In this document: positions 1 to 4,879 of the stretch, in pieces | Numbering within the stretch: position 1 is the stretch's first letter | Layout: every line of letters begins with the position of its first letter | Assembly (NCBI GenBank): GCA_021158375.1 | Contig: JAGGUS010000045.1 | Span: forward strand, 1-5,021 | From: Thermoprotei archaeon | GTDB taxonomy: Archaea; Thermoproteota; Thermoprotei; QMSL01; B3-G16 | Direction: 5' to 3' | Length of the DNA stretch: 5,021 nucleotides | Translations under genes and position numbers: made by a program | Notes under the pieces: generated by a model | Database searches by the model: none | What the model was told of the DNA's origin: nothing | Seen by the model: the letters and a program-made list of their open reading frames with translations, nothing else

Positions 1-566
1 CAAAAGTAGTTGATCTAGGACTAAAAGATGTTGTTAGGCCTGGAGCGCTTAGAGGCATACGTCTTCTTCTTGAAGTGAGGATGCGTAAAAGAAAACTTAA
101 TGAAGTGGAGCAGAAAGTCTTAGACTCCATAAGAGAACATGCTCCTGATGCAGATGTATTAACTGTAGTATCCCTTAATGAAGAAAAGGAAGATTATGAA
201 ATAACAGGCGAGCAAGTACCAGATATCTTAGTCATATCAAAGGCTGGTTATTTAGGCAGAGTCATCGGTAGAGGCGGTGAAAGAATACAAGCAGTCGAAA
301 AGGATGTAGGACTTAGGATAAGAGCAATAGAGATGACCCTTGACTTCAAAAAGATAATTGAAGCAGTACATCCCTGTCCATGGTCTCTTGATTACGTGAC
401 AGACATAGACCTAGCAGGGCCTACTTTACAAGTATGCATAAGACGACGTGGTCTAGGACCATTTGTAGGGCAGAGAGCTACGTATGTGAAATTTATAGAT
501 GCGATATTTAGAAAGCTAATAGGGATAGGTGTTAGGTTCACCCTTGCTGAGGAGCGAAAGAGATAA
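1..566 (+). CDS. KH-domain RNA-binding protein, C-terminal part (5' truncated by window edge)
   Basis: The reading frame is open from base 3 to the TAA at 564-566, and the residues before the first ATG (base 75) already look like protein (KVVDLGLKDVVRPGALRG), so the gene very likely starts outside the window. No well-placed Shine-Dalgarno sequence precedes ATG 75. A classical KH core is visible: an ILVISKAGYLG strand/helix lead, then the loop VIGRGGERI (GxxG = GRGG, about codons 74-82 counted from base 75) and a helix ending GLRIRAIE. A second KH-like unit follows near the C terminus (GPFVGQRATYVKFIDAIF, then GIGVRF), with GQRA in the GxxG place. Such proteins bind single-stranded RNA in the cytoplasm. 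The layout resembles the KH tail of archaeal PINc/PilT-type ATPases (COG1855), but the ATPase part is not in view, so that assignment is a guess. A stand-alone tandem-KH protein is the alternative. The 3' end overlaps the convergent methyltransferase gene by 51 bp. Confidence 0.85.
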   Translation, partial: KVVDLGLKDVVRPGALRGIRLLLEVRMRKRKLNEVEQKVLDSIREHAPDADVLTVVSLNEEKEDYEITGEQVPDILVISKAGYLGRVIGRGGERIQAVEKDVGLRIRAIEMTLDFKKIIEAVHPCPWSLDYVTDIDLAGPTLQVCIRRRGLGPFVGQRATYVKFIDAIFRKLIGIGVRFTLAEERKR

Positions 567-1445
567 ATCATCTTTTAAACCACTGCACCATACATCAACT
601 ACCATTTGAAGTTGCCTAACACCAACACTACGCACCTTTCTAATATTGACTATTTTGAACCTAATACCTAGGCATGATAAGGCTTGACTTATGGCGTATT
701 TAGCAATGTCTTTTGGATTAGATCCCTTGCGACTAAATACGTGTAGATATGTATGAATATACCCTCCGTTTCTAGTCAATGCTAACAGCGCAAAGGGTAA
801 ATAATACAAGGCTAACGCTGGGAGAGGCATTAGAATTCTATCAGCTACATATACAAGTCCTCTACGTAGTATAGCATCGGCAGCATCATCACATATTGGT
901 ATTACCTTATCTTGAACTTTATTCATTCTTATATTTTCAACCATAAGCTCGTAAGCTTTTGGATTTATATCTATAGAATATACACGTTTAGGCAATGCAT
1001 ATTTAGCTATTAGTATGGAGAAAAGACCGACTCCTGAGAACATGTTGATAACTACTTCACCAGGTCTTACTAGTTTAGCTATACGCATATGTTCATAAGA
1101 AAGCCTTGGCGTATAAAAGACGTATTTTAAGTCAACTTTAAATGCACAGCCATACTCCCTTACTATAGTCCAGGTTCTCTTCTCTCCTGCTATCCACTCA
1201 AGCTGTTTAGTCCTATAAACTCCGCTGGTGGGTCCTACTTGTCTAAGGACAACCCTTATGCTGGGTTGCAACTCTATGATGGTCTTGCCTATTTCATGCT
1301 TTTTATGTTCTATAGCAGGATCTATCTTTATTATCGCTATATCGCCTATTACATCCATACGCTTCATTAGATACTTACGCTCGTGTGGAGGGAGCACTAG
1401 TTCAGCGACTTTCTCTAAGAGTCGCTTATTGCGGGATTTTCTCAT
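516..1445 (-). CDS. Trm5-family tRNA (guanine-N1)-methyltransferase
   Basis: This is a 309-residue class I SAM methyltransferase of the archaeal Trm5 type, expected to form m1G at position 37 of tRNA (the first step toward wyosine derivatives and a guard against frameshifting). A D2-like domain comes first (DVIGDIAIIKID, residues 31-42; RQVGPTSGVYRTKQLEWIAG, 68-87). The Rossmann domain follows: YTPRLSYEHMRIA (111-123), SAM motif I NMFSGVGLFSI (134-144), motif II SIDINPKAYELMVENI (157-172), acidic DD at 186-187, and DRILMPLPALA (202-212). Two features are unusual. The family's NLP motif reads PLP here (P207 for N), and the N-terminal D1 domain of Methanocaldococcus-type Trm5b seems absent, which suggests a Trm5a/c-like subtype. 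The related Taw2 is less likely because the LP pair and the GGYIH strand are Trm5-like. The ATG at 1445 has no Shine-Dalgarno sequence and is probably leaderless. The C-terminal tail beyond VVDVW (residue 286) runs into the neighbouring gene's antisense strand. Confidence 0.85.
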   Translation of the reverse strand: MRKSRNKRLLEKVAELVLPPHERKYLMKRMDVIGDIAIIKIDPAIEHKKHEIGKTIIELQPSIRVVLRQVGPTSGVYRTKQLEWIAGEKRTWTIVREYGCAFKVDLKYVFYTPRLSYEHMRIAKLVRPGEVVINMFSGVGLFSILIAKYALPKRVYSIDINPKAYELMVENIRMNKVQDKVIPICDDAADAILRRGLVYVADRILMPLPALALYYLPFALLALTRNGGYIHTYLHVFSRKGSNPKDIAKYAISQALSCLGIRFKIVNIRKVRSVGVRQLQMVVDVWCSGLKDDLSLSLLSKGEPNTYPY

Positions 1446-1472
1446 AGTAAGGATTTAGAGTTACAAATAAAA

Positions 1473-1480
1473 ACTTAAAG
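1473..1480 (-). promoter_or_regulatory. Candidate TATA box for the trm5-like gene
   Basis: On the minus strand the sequence CTTTAAGT, followed by TTTTTAT, spans the stop codon of the upstream DUF2153-like gene. Its centre is about 31 bases before the ATG at 1445, which would place the transcription start at or within a few bases of the start codon. Together with the lack of any Shine-Dalgarno sequence in the 29-bp gap, this suggests leaderless transcription of the methyltransferase in addition to read-through from the gene upstream. It is a sequence-only inference in AT-rich DNA. Confidence 0.4.
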
Positions 1481-1897
1481 TGAGTAAGGTATCCTATACT
1501 CCTCTCTTCCTCTCTTTTTTCCAATTCCTGTTTGGAATAGTAGAACTGGAAGCTTGTTTTCAGCCATAGCCTTCTTTAAGTAGTCATAATAATCTCCAGT
1601 ATGCTTTATATCATACTCAACTAGCTTAAGCATTATATCCCAGAGGTGCTCCCACATATCCCTTACCATCTCTTCAGGCATTGCGCCTATTACGAGGGGG
1701 TTTTGAAGCCAGCTCTCAAATCCCCTTATAGTCCTAGATATATGATAACATGCAACGCGTGCAGCTAAGATTAACATTAACCTATCCGCTTTCTTTAGAT
1801 CTTCCTCGCTCTTCTTAAATAGTTCCAATAATCTCTTCTGTTCATTAATCCATTCGGCTAAATTCCTGAGGAAGACAGGTTCACTACTTGATGACAT
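1475..1897 (-). CDS. DUF2153-like small helical protein
   Basis: This 140-residue, probably cytoplasmic protein is almost entirely predicted helix. A charged N-terminal helix with heptad-like spacing (LAEWINEQKRLLELFKKS, residues 13-30) is followed by KKADRLMLILAARVACYHISRTIRGFESWL (35-64). Next comes a loop NPLVIGAMPEE (66-76), a tryptophan-rich helix (MWEHLWDIMLKLVEYDIKHT, 81-100) and a basic tail. The DRLMLILAAR core, the WLQNPLVIGAMP segment and the DIKHT motif are what I remember of the archaeal DUF2153 family, whose function is unknown. There is no signal peptide, membrane segment or obvious catalytic motif. It lies 29 bp upstream of the trm5-like gene on the same strand, so co-transcription is likely and a role near tRNA or translation is conceivable but not shown. 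The start at 1897 is an ATG with only a weak purine-rich leader (AAGGCGAAGAG) before it. Confidence 0.75.
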   Translation of the reverse strand: MSSSSEPVFLRNLAEWINEQKRLLELFKKSEEDLKKADRLMLILAARVACYHISRTIRGFESWLQNPLVIGAMPEEMVRDMWEHLWDIMLKLVEYDIKHTGDYYDYLKKAMAENKLPVLLFQTGIGKKRGREEYRIPYSL

Positions 1898-1934
1898 ATT
1901 CTCTTCGCCTTCTAGATTACTAAGACTCGGTCTG

Positions 1935-1949
1935 CTTTAACTTTTTCGG
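1935..1949 (-). promoter_or_regulatory. BRE/TATA promoter of the DUF2153-trm5 unit
   Basis: Read on the minus strand, this is CCGAAAAAGTTAAAG: a purine-rich BRE-like stretch followed by a TATA-like AGTTAAAG. It sits about 38-52 bases before the ATG at 1897, which would put initiation near 1910-1915 and leave a short leader of roughly 15 bases. It faces away from the aKMT gene, fitting the divergent arrangement. Confidence 0.45.
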
Positions 1950-1959
1950 AAGATTTGTC

Positions 1960-2004
1960 ATTAGTATAACTATCAATTCATGACATTACTATACTAATAG
2001 TTAT
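1960..2004. repeat. AT-rich nested inverted repeat in the divergent promoter region
   Basis: ATTAGTATA (1960-1968) is matched perfectly by its inverse TATACTAAT (1990-1998), with a 21-base spacer. Offset from it, ATAACTAT (1966-1973) is matched by ATAGTTAT (1997-2004). The two pairs have different centres, so this is not one simple hairpin. It looks more like two oppositely oriented copies of an ATTAGTATAACTAT-like element lying between the two divergent promoters, where a regulator could bind. A near-identical copy occurs at 4990-5003. Chance similarity in AT-rich DNA cannot be excluded. Confidence 0.4.
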
Positions 2005-2079
2005 TCGTACTTGTATAAGAGACAATCCTTATTAGGAATAAGATAAAGACGAAAAATTCAAAGATAAGTTAATATAGAT

Positions 2080-2090
2080 AACTTTAAAGT
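2080..2090 (+). promoter_or_regulatory. TATA box of the aKMT-like gene
   Basis: ACTTTAAAG is a good archaeal TATA element, with CTTTAAA at 2082-2088. Initiation about 22-26 bases downstream would fall near 2108-2114, giving a leader of roughly 10-15 bases that just includes the GGGTG Shine-Dalgarno-like sequence at 2113-2117. That sequence lies five bases before the ATG at 2123 and supports that start. Confidence 0.5.
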
Positions 2091-2122
2091 CTCAAAGTAT
2101 AGACAAGGATTAGGGTGTGTGA

Positions 2123-2590
2123 ATGACTACATATCTAGTTCCATTCGTACCGACACCCGAGATCGTAGCGCGATACATGCTGAAATTAGCTGAGGTAAAA
2201 CCTGGAGAGCTGGTATACGACCTTGGTTCTGGTGATGGCCAAATAGTGATAATGGCTGCTAGAGAATTTGGTGCAAGAGCAATAGGTGTAGAGATAAGAC
2301 GCGATCTTGTAGAGGAATCCCTTAGGAAGATAAAAGAGTACGGTCTAGAAGATCGGGTGACTATAATTCATGGTGATTTCTTCAAAGTTGATATAAGCGA
2401 TGCTGATGTAGTAACCCTATATTTGCTCACGAGCGTTAATGAAAGATTAAGACCTAAACTTGAAAAGGAGTTAAGACCTGGAACTAGAGTCGTGTCTCAT
2501 GATTTCGAAATACCTGGTTGGAAGCCTATTAAAGTAGTTGAGATAAATGAGGAGTGGCGTAGTCATAAAATTTACCTCTATAGGCGTTAG
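2123..2590 (+). CDS. Archaeal protein-lysine N-methyltransferase (aKMT-like)
   Basis: This 155-residue class I SAM-dependent methyltransferase matches the small crenarchaeal lysine methyltransferase aKMT (characterised in Sulfolobus; about 160 residues) along its whole length. That enzyme methylates lysines on many proteins, including chromatin proteins such as Cren7. Visible signatures are the N-terminal PFVPTPEIVARYML segment (7-20), SAM motif I VYDLGSGDGQ (31-40), the acidic end of strand 2 at E57 (GVEI), HGDFF (83-87), and TLYLLTSVNERLRPKLEKEL (98-117). GTRVVSHDFEIPGW (120-133) is the most family-specific stretch. There is no N-terminal extension or targeting signal, so it acts in the cytoplasm or on the nucleoid. 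The family's usual catalytic-loop glycine-aspartate pattern is intact. The ATG at 2123 is preceded by GGGTG at proper spacing and a TATA box. It stands alone as a monocistronic unit, and its TAG stop shares four bases with the stop of the convergent DHS homologue. Confidence 0.9.
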   Translation: MTTYLVPFVPTPEIVARYMLKLAEVKPGELVYDLGSGDGQIVIMAAREFGARAIGVEIRRDLVEESLRKIKEYGLEDRVTIIHGDFFKVDISDADVVTLYLLTSVNERLRPKLEKELRPGTRVVSHDFEIPGWKPIKVVEINEEWRSHKIYLYRR

Positions 2591-3558
2591 CCAATCTTCT
2601 CATAGAGTAGTTCGACTAGCAAAATGAATGTAAACAACTTAGGTGCTTTTATTGTTACATATTTTCCATTCCTCTTTATCATGCTCCATGTGAGCTCATA
2701 ACTTGAAGTATCGCCGAGCATTTCAATATCTTCCATAGATCCGGGATCCATTATGTGTACTAAATAATCTATTCCTCCTCTAAACTGATTCCACCAGCCT
2801 ACTAAGGTTCTTGCCTCCTTTGATGCTATTACAGCACATGTTCGTTTTGCATTATTAATTATATTAGCCATCTCCTTATAGAGATTTAGTATGTCTAATT
2901 GAATGTTTTCTCTATGGGCCCAAGCGAATATTAAGTTTAACGTAATCGATCTCCAGATACTAGTTGGAATAAGCTTTATGCCATATTTGAATGCATTCCT
3001 TAACACCGAGTTCTCGTCATCGATTCTCTTGCTTAATAGGGACAATACTTCCGTTAGAGATAGCTTCTCTCTGTTCGCTAACTTGCTTAATGTATTTAGT
3101 ACAAAATTAACTAGTAATGATTCGTGATCTTCACGAGTAAATATCAGATTGCCTAGGCGGTGTATTCTAAGCTCGTGCAATAAAATGTTATTAACATTTT
3201 TTATCATTACACGATAATACAATCCGCCTAGACTTCGTGATATGTCGTAATCTAGTCCATCTTCTTCAATTACAAGTACATCAACAAGTCCCTTACGTAT
3301 TAGGTCGCTAACTACTCCTCTAGCACCGGTAGCGAGGAAGTATCCGGGAATACCTAGGAAGTGAATACAGTCCTTATCTTTATAAGCCTCTTCAAGAATA
3401 CTAAGGGCCATCTTTATTTCGTCGTAAGGAAATATGCATGCATCGTATATCTTCTCAATGAATTCGCTTATCGAGACATCCTTTCTCAGCCTTATGTCTT
3501 TGACTTCTCTCTTAGCAAGCTTTTCAAGTATCTCCTTTCTGAAGTTATGTCTAATCAC
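2587..3558 (-). CDS. Deoxyhypusine synthase homologue lacking the catalytic residues (probable pseudoenzyme)
   Basis: The 323-residue length and fold signatures are those of deoxyhypusine synthase (DHS), which normally transfers the aminobutyl group of spermidine to a lysine of aIF5A using NAD. Matches include KDKDCIHFLGIPGYFLATGARG (60-81), SDLIRKGLVDVLVIEEDG (84-101), LRIHRLGNLIF (130-140), GGIDYLVHI (261-269), and an ungapped alignment of the C-terminal block (286-319) to the human enzyme's DEAVSWGK region. In that alignment the catalytic lysine (human K329) is M293, the spermidine-site E323 is Y287, and NAD-site D342 is P306; W327 is kept as W291. Further upstream, human H288, N292, D238 and D243 map to T251, W255, R203 and N208. 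So the scaffold is kept but the chemistry should not work. The start is a GTG at 3556-3558; an in-frame TGA lies just upstream and the next internal ATG is residue 50, within the conserved part. No frameshift is seen, so the gene is under selection rather than decaying. Confidence 0.85.
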   Translation of the reverse strand: MIRHNFRKEILEKLAKREVKDIRLRKDVSISEFIEKIYDACIFPYDEIKMALSILEEAYKDKDCIHFLGIPGYFLATGARGVVSDLIRKGLVDVLVIEEDGLDYDISRSLGGLYYRVMIKNVNNILLHELRIHRLGNLIFTREDHESLLVNFVLNTLSKLANREKLSLTEVLSLLSKRIDDENSVLRNAFKYGIKLIPTSIWRSITLNLIFAWAHRENIQLDILNLYKEMANIINNAKRTCAVIASKEARTLVGWWNQFRGGIDYLVHIMDPGSMEDIEMLGDTSSYELTWSMIKRNGKYVTIKAPKLFTFILLVELLYEKIG

Positions 3559-3566
3559 TTATATAT
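3558..3566 (+). promoter_or_regulatory. Candidate TATA box of the GlcNAc-1-P transferase gene
   Basis: CTTATATAT abuts the GTG start codon of the divergent DHS homologue and lies 32-40 bases before the ATG at 3598. That is a suitable distance for initiation at about 3585-3592. Because the core TATATA is symmetric it could in principle be read in both directions, but for the minus-strand gene it is too close to its own start codon to serve. The expected initiation site would fall on the GGGGGT element, so either the leader is very short or a promoter further upstream is used. Confidence 0.4.
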
Positions 3567-3584
3567 CCCTCAATATAAGAATAA

Positions 3585-3590
3585 GGGGGT
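3585..3590 (+). promoter_or_regulatory. Shine-Dalgarno-like site that fixes the start of the transferase gene
   Basis: GGGGGT ends seven bases before the ATG at 3598 and is one mismatch from GGAGGT. The reading frame is open far upstream (to 3361), but that part is antisense to the N-terminal coding sequence of the DHS homologue and does not resemble the family. The first membrane segment begins directly after this ATG, so 3598 is the start. Confidence 0.55.
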
Positions 3591-3597
3591 ATTACAT

Positions 3598-4596
3598 ATG
3601 TTTCTTAGTGTACTCATAGTAAGCTCAGTCTCATTCCTAGTAGCATTTATTACTACACGGCTTCTAGCGTCACTTATGAAATCCATTAGACATGTTGGAA
3701 TAGATGTACATAAACCTGAAAAGCCAGAAATCCCCACATCATGTGGTACCGCCATAGTAGTCGGAGTTGTCGTAGGATCTATTATTGCGCTACATTTATT
3801 TCCTGATTATAAATATCATATAATCGCTTTTATGCTCACCGTTATACTAACCCTATTGATAGGTCTTGTTGATGATTTTATAGTGCTTAAAGGCTTAGTA
3901 AAGGCGGGCCTCTCGTTTTTATCGTTCATACCAATAGCCTCTTTAGTATTATTAAAGCCTGAAGTCTTCACGTTTGGAAGACCAGAGGTTCCTATAATAG
4001 GGCGACTTCGCCTAACTATAACTTATTGGTTGCTTTTACCATTAATTATTGCAGGACCCGCTAATGCTGTGAACATGCTGGATGTTCTGAACGGTGTAAT
4101 GCCCCTAACAACTGCCATTGTTACGTTATCGCTCTTAATATCCTCATTAATTTTAGGAAGGAAAATAGGGATAATTCTTAGCGTAATACTGCTTTTAGCA
4201 ATTTTAGGTTATTTACCTTACAATATATACCCTGCAAAAGTTTTTAGTGGTGATAGCGGAAGCTTAAGCGTAGGTGCTGCTATAGGTGCCATTGCTTTAC
4301 TAGCAAAACTAGAAATAGTGGCTCTCGTAGCCCTCTTTCCGCACATAATGAACGCATTTTATGTAATAACTTTCGTTAAAGGCTTAAAGGAGCATAGAGA
4401 ATTCCCAAGACCTACTAGGGTTAAGGAGGATGGTATAATCGTCGATTCACGAAATCCTAAAGCACCAATAACGCTTGTCAGATTAATTGCAGGAGCTGAA
4501 GGAGCAAAGGAGCCAGATATCGTTAAGTGTATACTTATCCTACAGGTTGTAGCCTTTATTTTAGCCATATTAACGACTCTATTAATTCCGAGATAG
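3598..4596 (+). CDS. UDP-GlcNAc:dolichyl-phosphate GlcNAc-1-phosphotransferase-like membrane enzyme (GPT/MraY/WecA family)
   Basis: This 332-residue polytopic membrane protein has about ten hydrophobic segments (for example 2-26, 50-68, 75-91, 103-119, 141-155, 170-186, 190-206, 224-247, 310-330). It belongs to the polyprenyl-phosphate N-acetylhexosamine-1-phosphate transferases. The eukaryotic DPAGT1/archaeal AglH branch transfers GlcNAc-1-P from UDP-GlcNAc to dolichyl phosphate on the cytoplasmic face, starting N-glycan assembly. Family motifs are VHKPEKPEIPTSCG in the first cytoplasmic loop (37-50), VDDFIVLKGLVKAG (91-104) with the Asp pair D92-D93, ANAVNMLDVLNGV (155-167) with N156, N159 and N165, SGDSGSLSVG (217-226) with D219, and a last cytoplasmic loop REFPRPTRVKEDG (267-279). 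Variations are TSCG where many homologues have EGG, and Val where Gly is common in the LDGxNG motif. The exact sugar (GlcNAc or another HexNAc) cannot be told from sequence. A two-helix membrane protein gene follows after 7 bp and is probably co-transcribed. Confidence 0.88.
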   Translation: MFLSVLIVSSVSFLVAFITTRLLASLMKSIRHVGIDVHKPEKPEIPTSCGTAIVVGVVVGSIIALHLFPDYKYHIIAFMLTVILTLLIGLVDDFIVLKGLVKAGLSFLSFIPIASLVLLKPEVFTFGRPEVPIIGRLRLTITYWLLLPLIIAGPANAVNMLDVLNGVMPLTTAIVTLSLLISSLILGRKIGIILSVILLLAILGYLPYNIYPAKVFSGDSGSLSVGAAIGAIALLAKLEIVALVALFPHIMNAFYVITFVKGLKEHREFPRPTRVKEDGIIVDSRNPKAPITLVRLIAGAEGAKEPDIVKCILILQVVAFILAILTTLLIPR

Positions 4597-4603
4597 GAGA
4601 TGA
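4596..4603 (+). promoter_or_regulatory. Shine-Dalgarno site of the small membrane protein gene
   Basis: GGAGATGA differs by one base from GGAGGTGA, the complement of the archaeal 16S 3' end, and overlaps the TAG stop of the transferase gene by its first base. It directly touches the ATG at 4604, which is too close, but is six bases from the ATG at 4610. This favours initiation at 4610 (MKGQITR) and signals translational coupling with the upstream gene. Confidence 0.5.
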
Positions 4604-4852
4604 ATGAATATGAAAGGTCAAATAACGAGAACACTTCATTTAGCTATGCTTATGTGCTTGATCTGGGCATTGCTAATAGGCTTGATGATATTTATAGATC
4701 GCGTAATATTGCGAGTGAATATAAGCTCTCCAATAGTAAGAGCTATTTTTCGTAATGGGACTTCATTTCTATTATTGGCCATATTGCTATATTTCTGGAA
4801 ATGGGTAACACAATGGTACTACAATAGATATGTAGCCAAAGGTAGACGATAA
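4604..4852 (+). CDS. Small two-helix membrane protein of unknown function
   Basis: The product is 82 residues from the ATG at 4604, or 80 from the ATG at 4610, which has the better Shine-Dalgarno spacing. I do not recognise the family. Two hydrophobic helices are clear: about 11-31 (LHLAMLMCLIWALLIGLMIF) and about 53-67 (TSFLLLAILLYFWKW), joined by a polar, basic loop (DRVILRVNISSPIVRAIFRNG). The protein ends in an aromatic, positively charged tail (QWYYNRYVAKGRR). By the positive-inside rule both termini (basic N-terminal KGQITR and basic tail) would face the cytoplasm, with the loop outside, although the loop also carries arginines. There is no signal-peptidase site or catalytic motif. The 7-bp distance from the GlcNAc-1-P transferase gene and the shared ribosome-binding region point to an operon, so an accessory role in that membrane complex is possible but only an inference. 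Codon use and base composition match the neighbours. Confidence 0.7.
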   Translation: MNMKGQITRTLHLAMLMCLIWALLIGLMIFIDRVILRVNISSPIVRAIFRNGTSFLLLAILLYFWKWVTQWYYNRYVAKGRR

Positions 4853-4860
4853 TTAATATA
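4853..4860 (+). promoter_or_regulatory. TATA box for the C/D box sRNA
   Basis: TTAATATA immediately follows the stop codon of the small membrane protein gene. Its centre is about 24 bases before 4880, where the closing stem of the C/D sRNA begins. That is the normal archaeal TATA-to-start distance and supports independent transcription of the sRNA. Confidence 0.5.
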
Positions 4861-4879
4861 TCTCACTGAGTTGAGATAA

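Noticed and set aside
1228..1458. Plus-strand open frame of 76 codons
   Set aside because: It lies wholly opposite the methyltransferase coding sequence and its start region; the minus-strand product has clear family motifs and this one has none.
2028..2042. Small hairpin CTTATT-AGG-AATAAG considered as a terminator or regulator
   Set aside because: The stem is only 6 bp and AT-rich, has no following T-run, and lies between two divergent 5' ends where no terminator is needed.
2903..3127. Plus-strand open frame of 74 codons
   Set aside because: It is a shadow of the DHS homologue with no recognisable protein features.
3361..3597. Upstream extension of the GlcNAc-1-P transferase frame
   Set aside because: These bases are antisense to the conserved N-terminal part of the DHS homologue. 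The translated stretch lacks family similarity, and the ATG at 3598 has a Shine-Dalgarno-like sequence and begins the first membrane helix.
3434..3755. Short open frames on both strands around the divergent junction (3434-3619 + and 3570-3755 -)
   Set aside because: Each is antisense or out of frame to a well-supported gene and shows no conserved motif.
4359..4634. Minus-strand open frame of 91 codons
   Set aside because: It is antisense to the last cytoplasmic loop and last helix of the transferase, both of which are family-like; the antisense product is not.
4861..4876. Short inverted repeat TCTCA...TGAGA between the sRNA TATA box and the sRNA
   Set aside because: Five-base arms are expected by chance, and the segment would be upstream of the sRNA start; no role can be supported.
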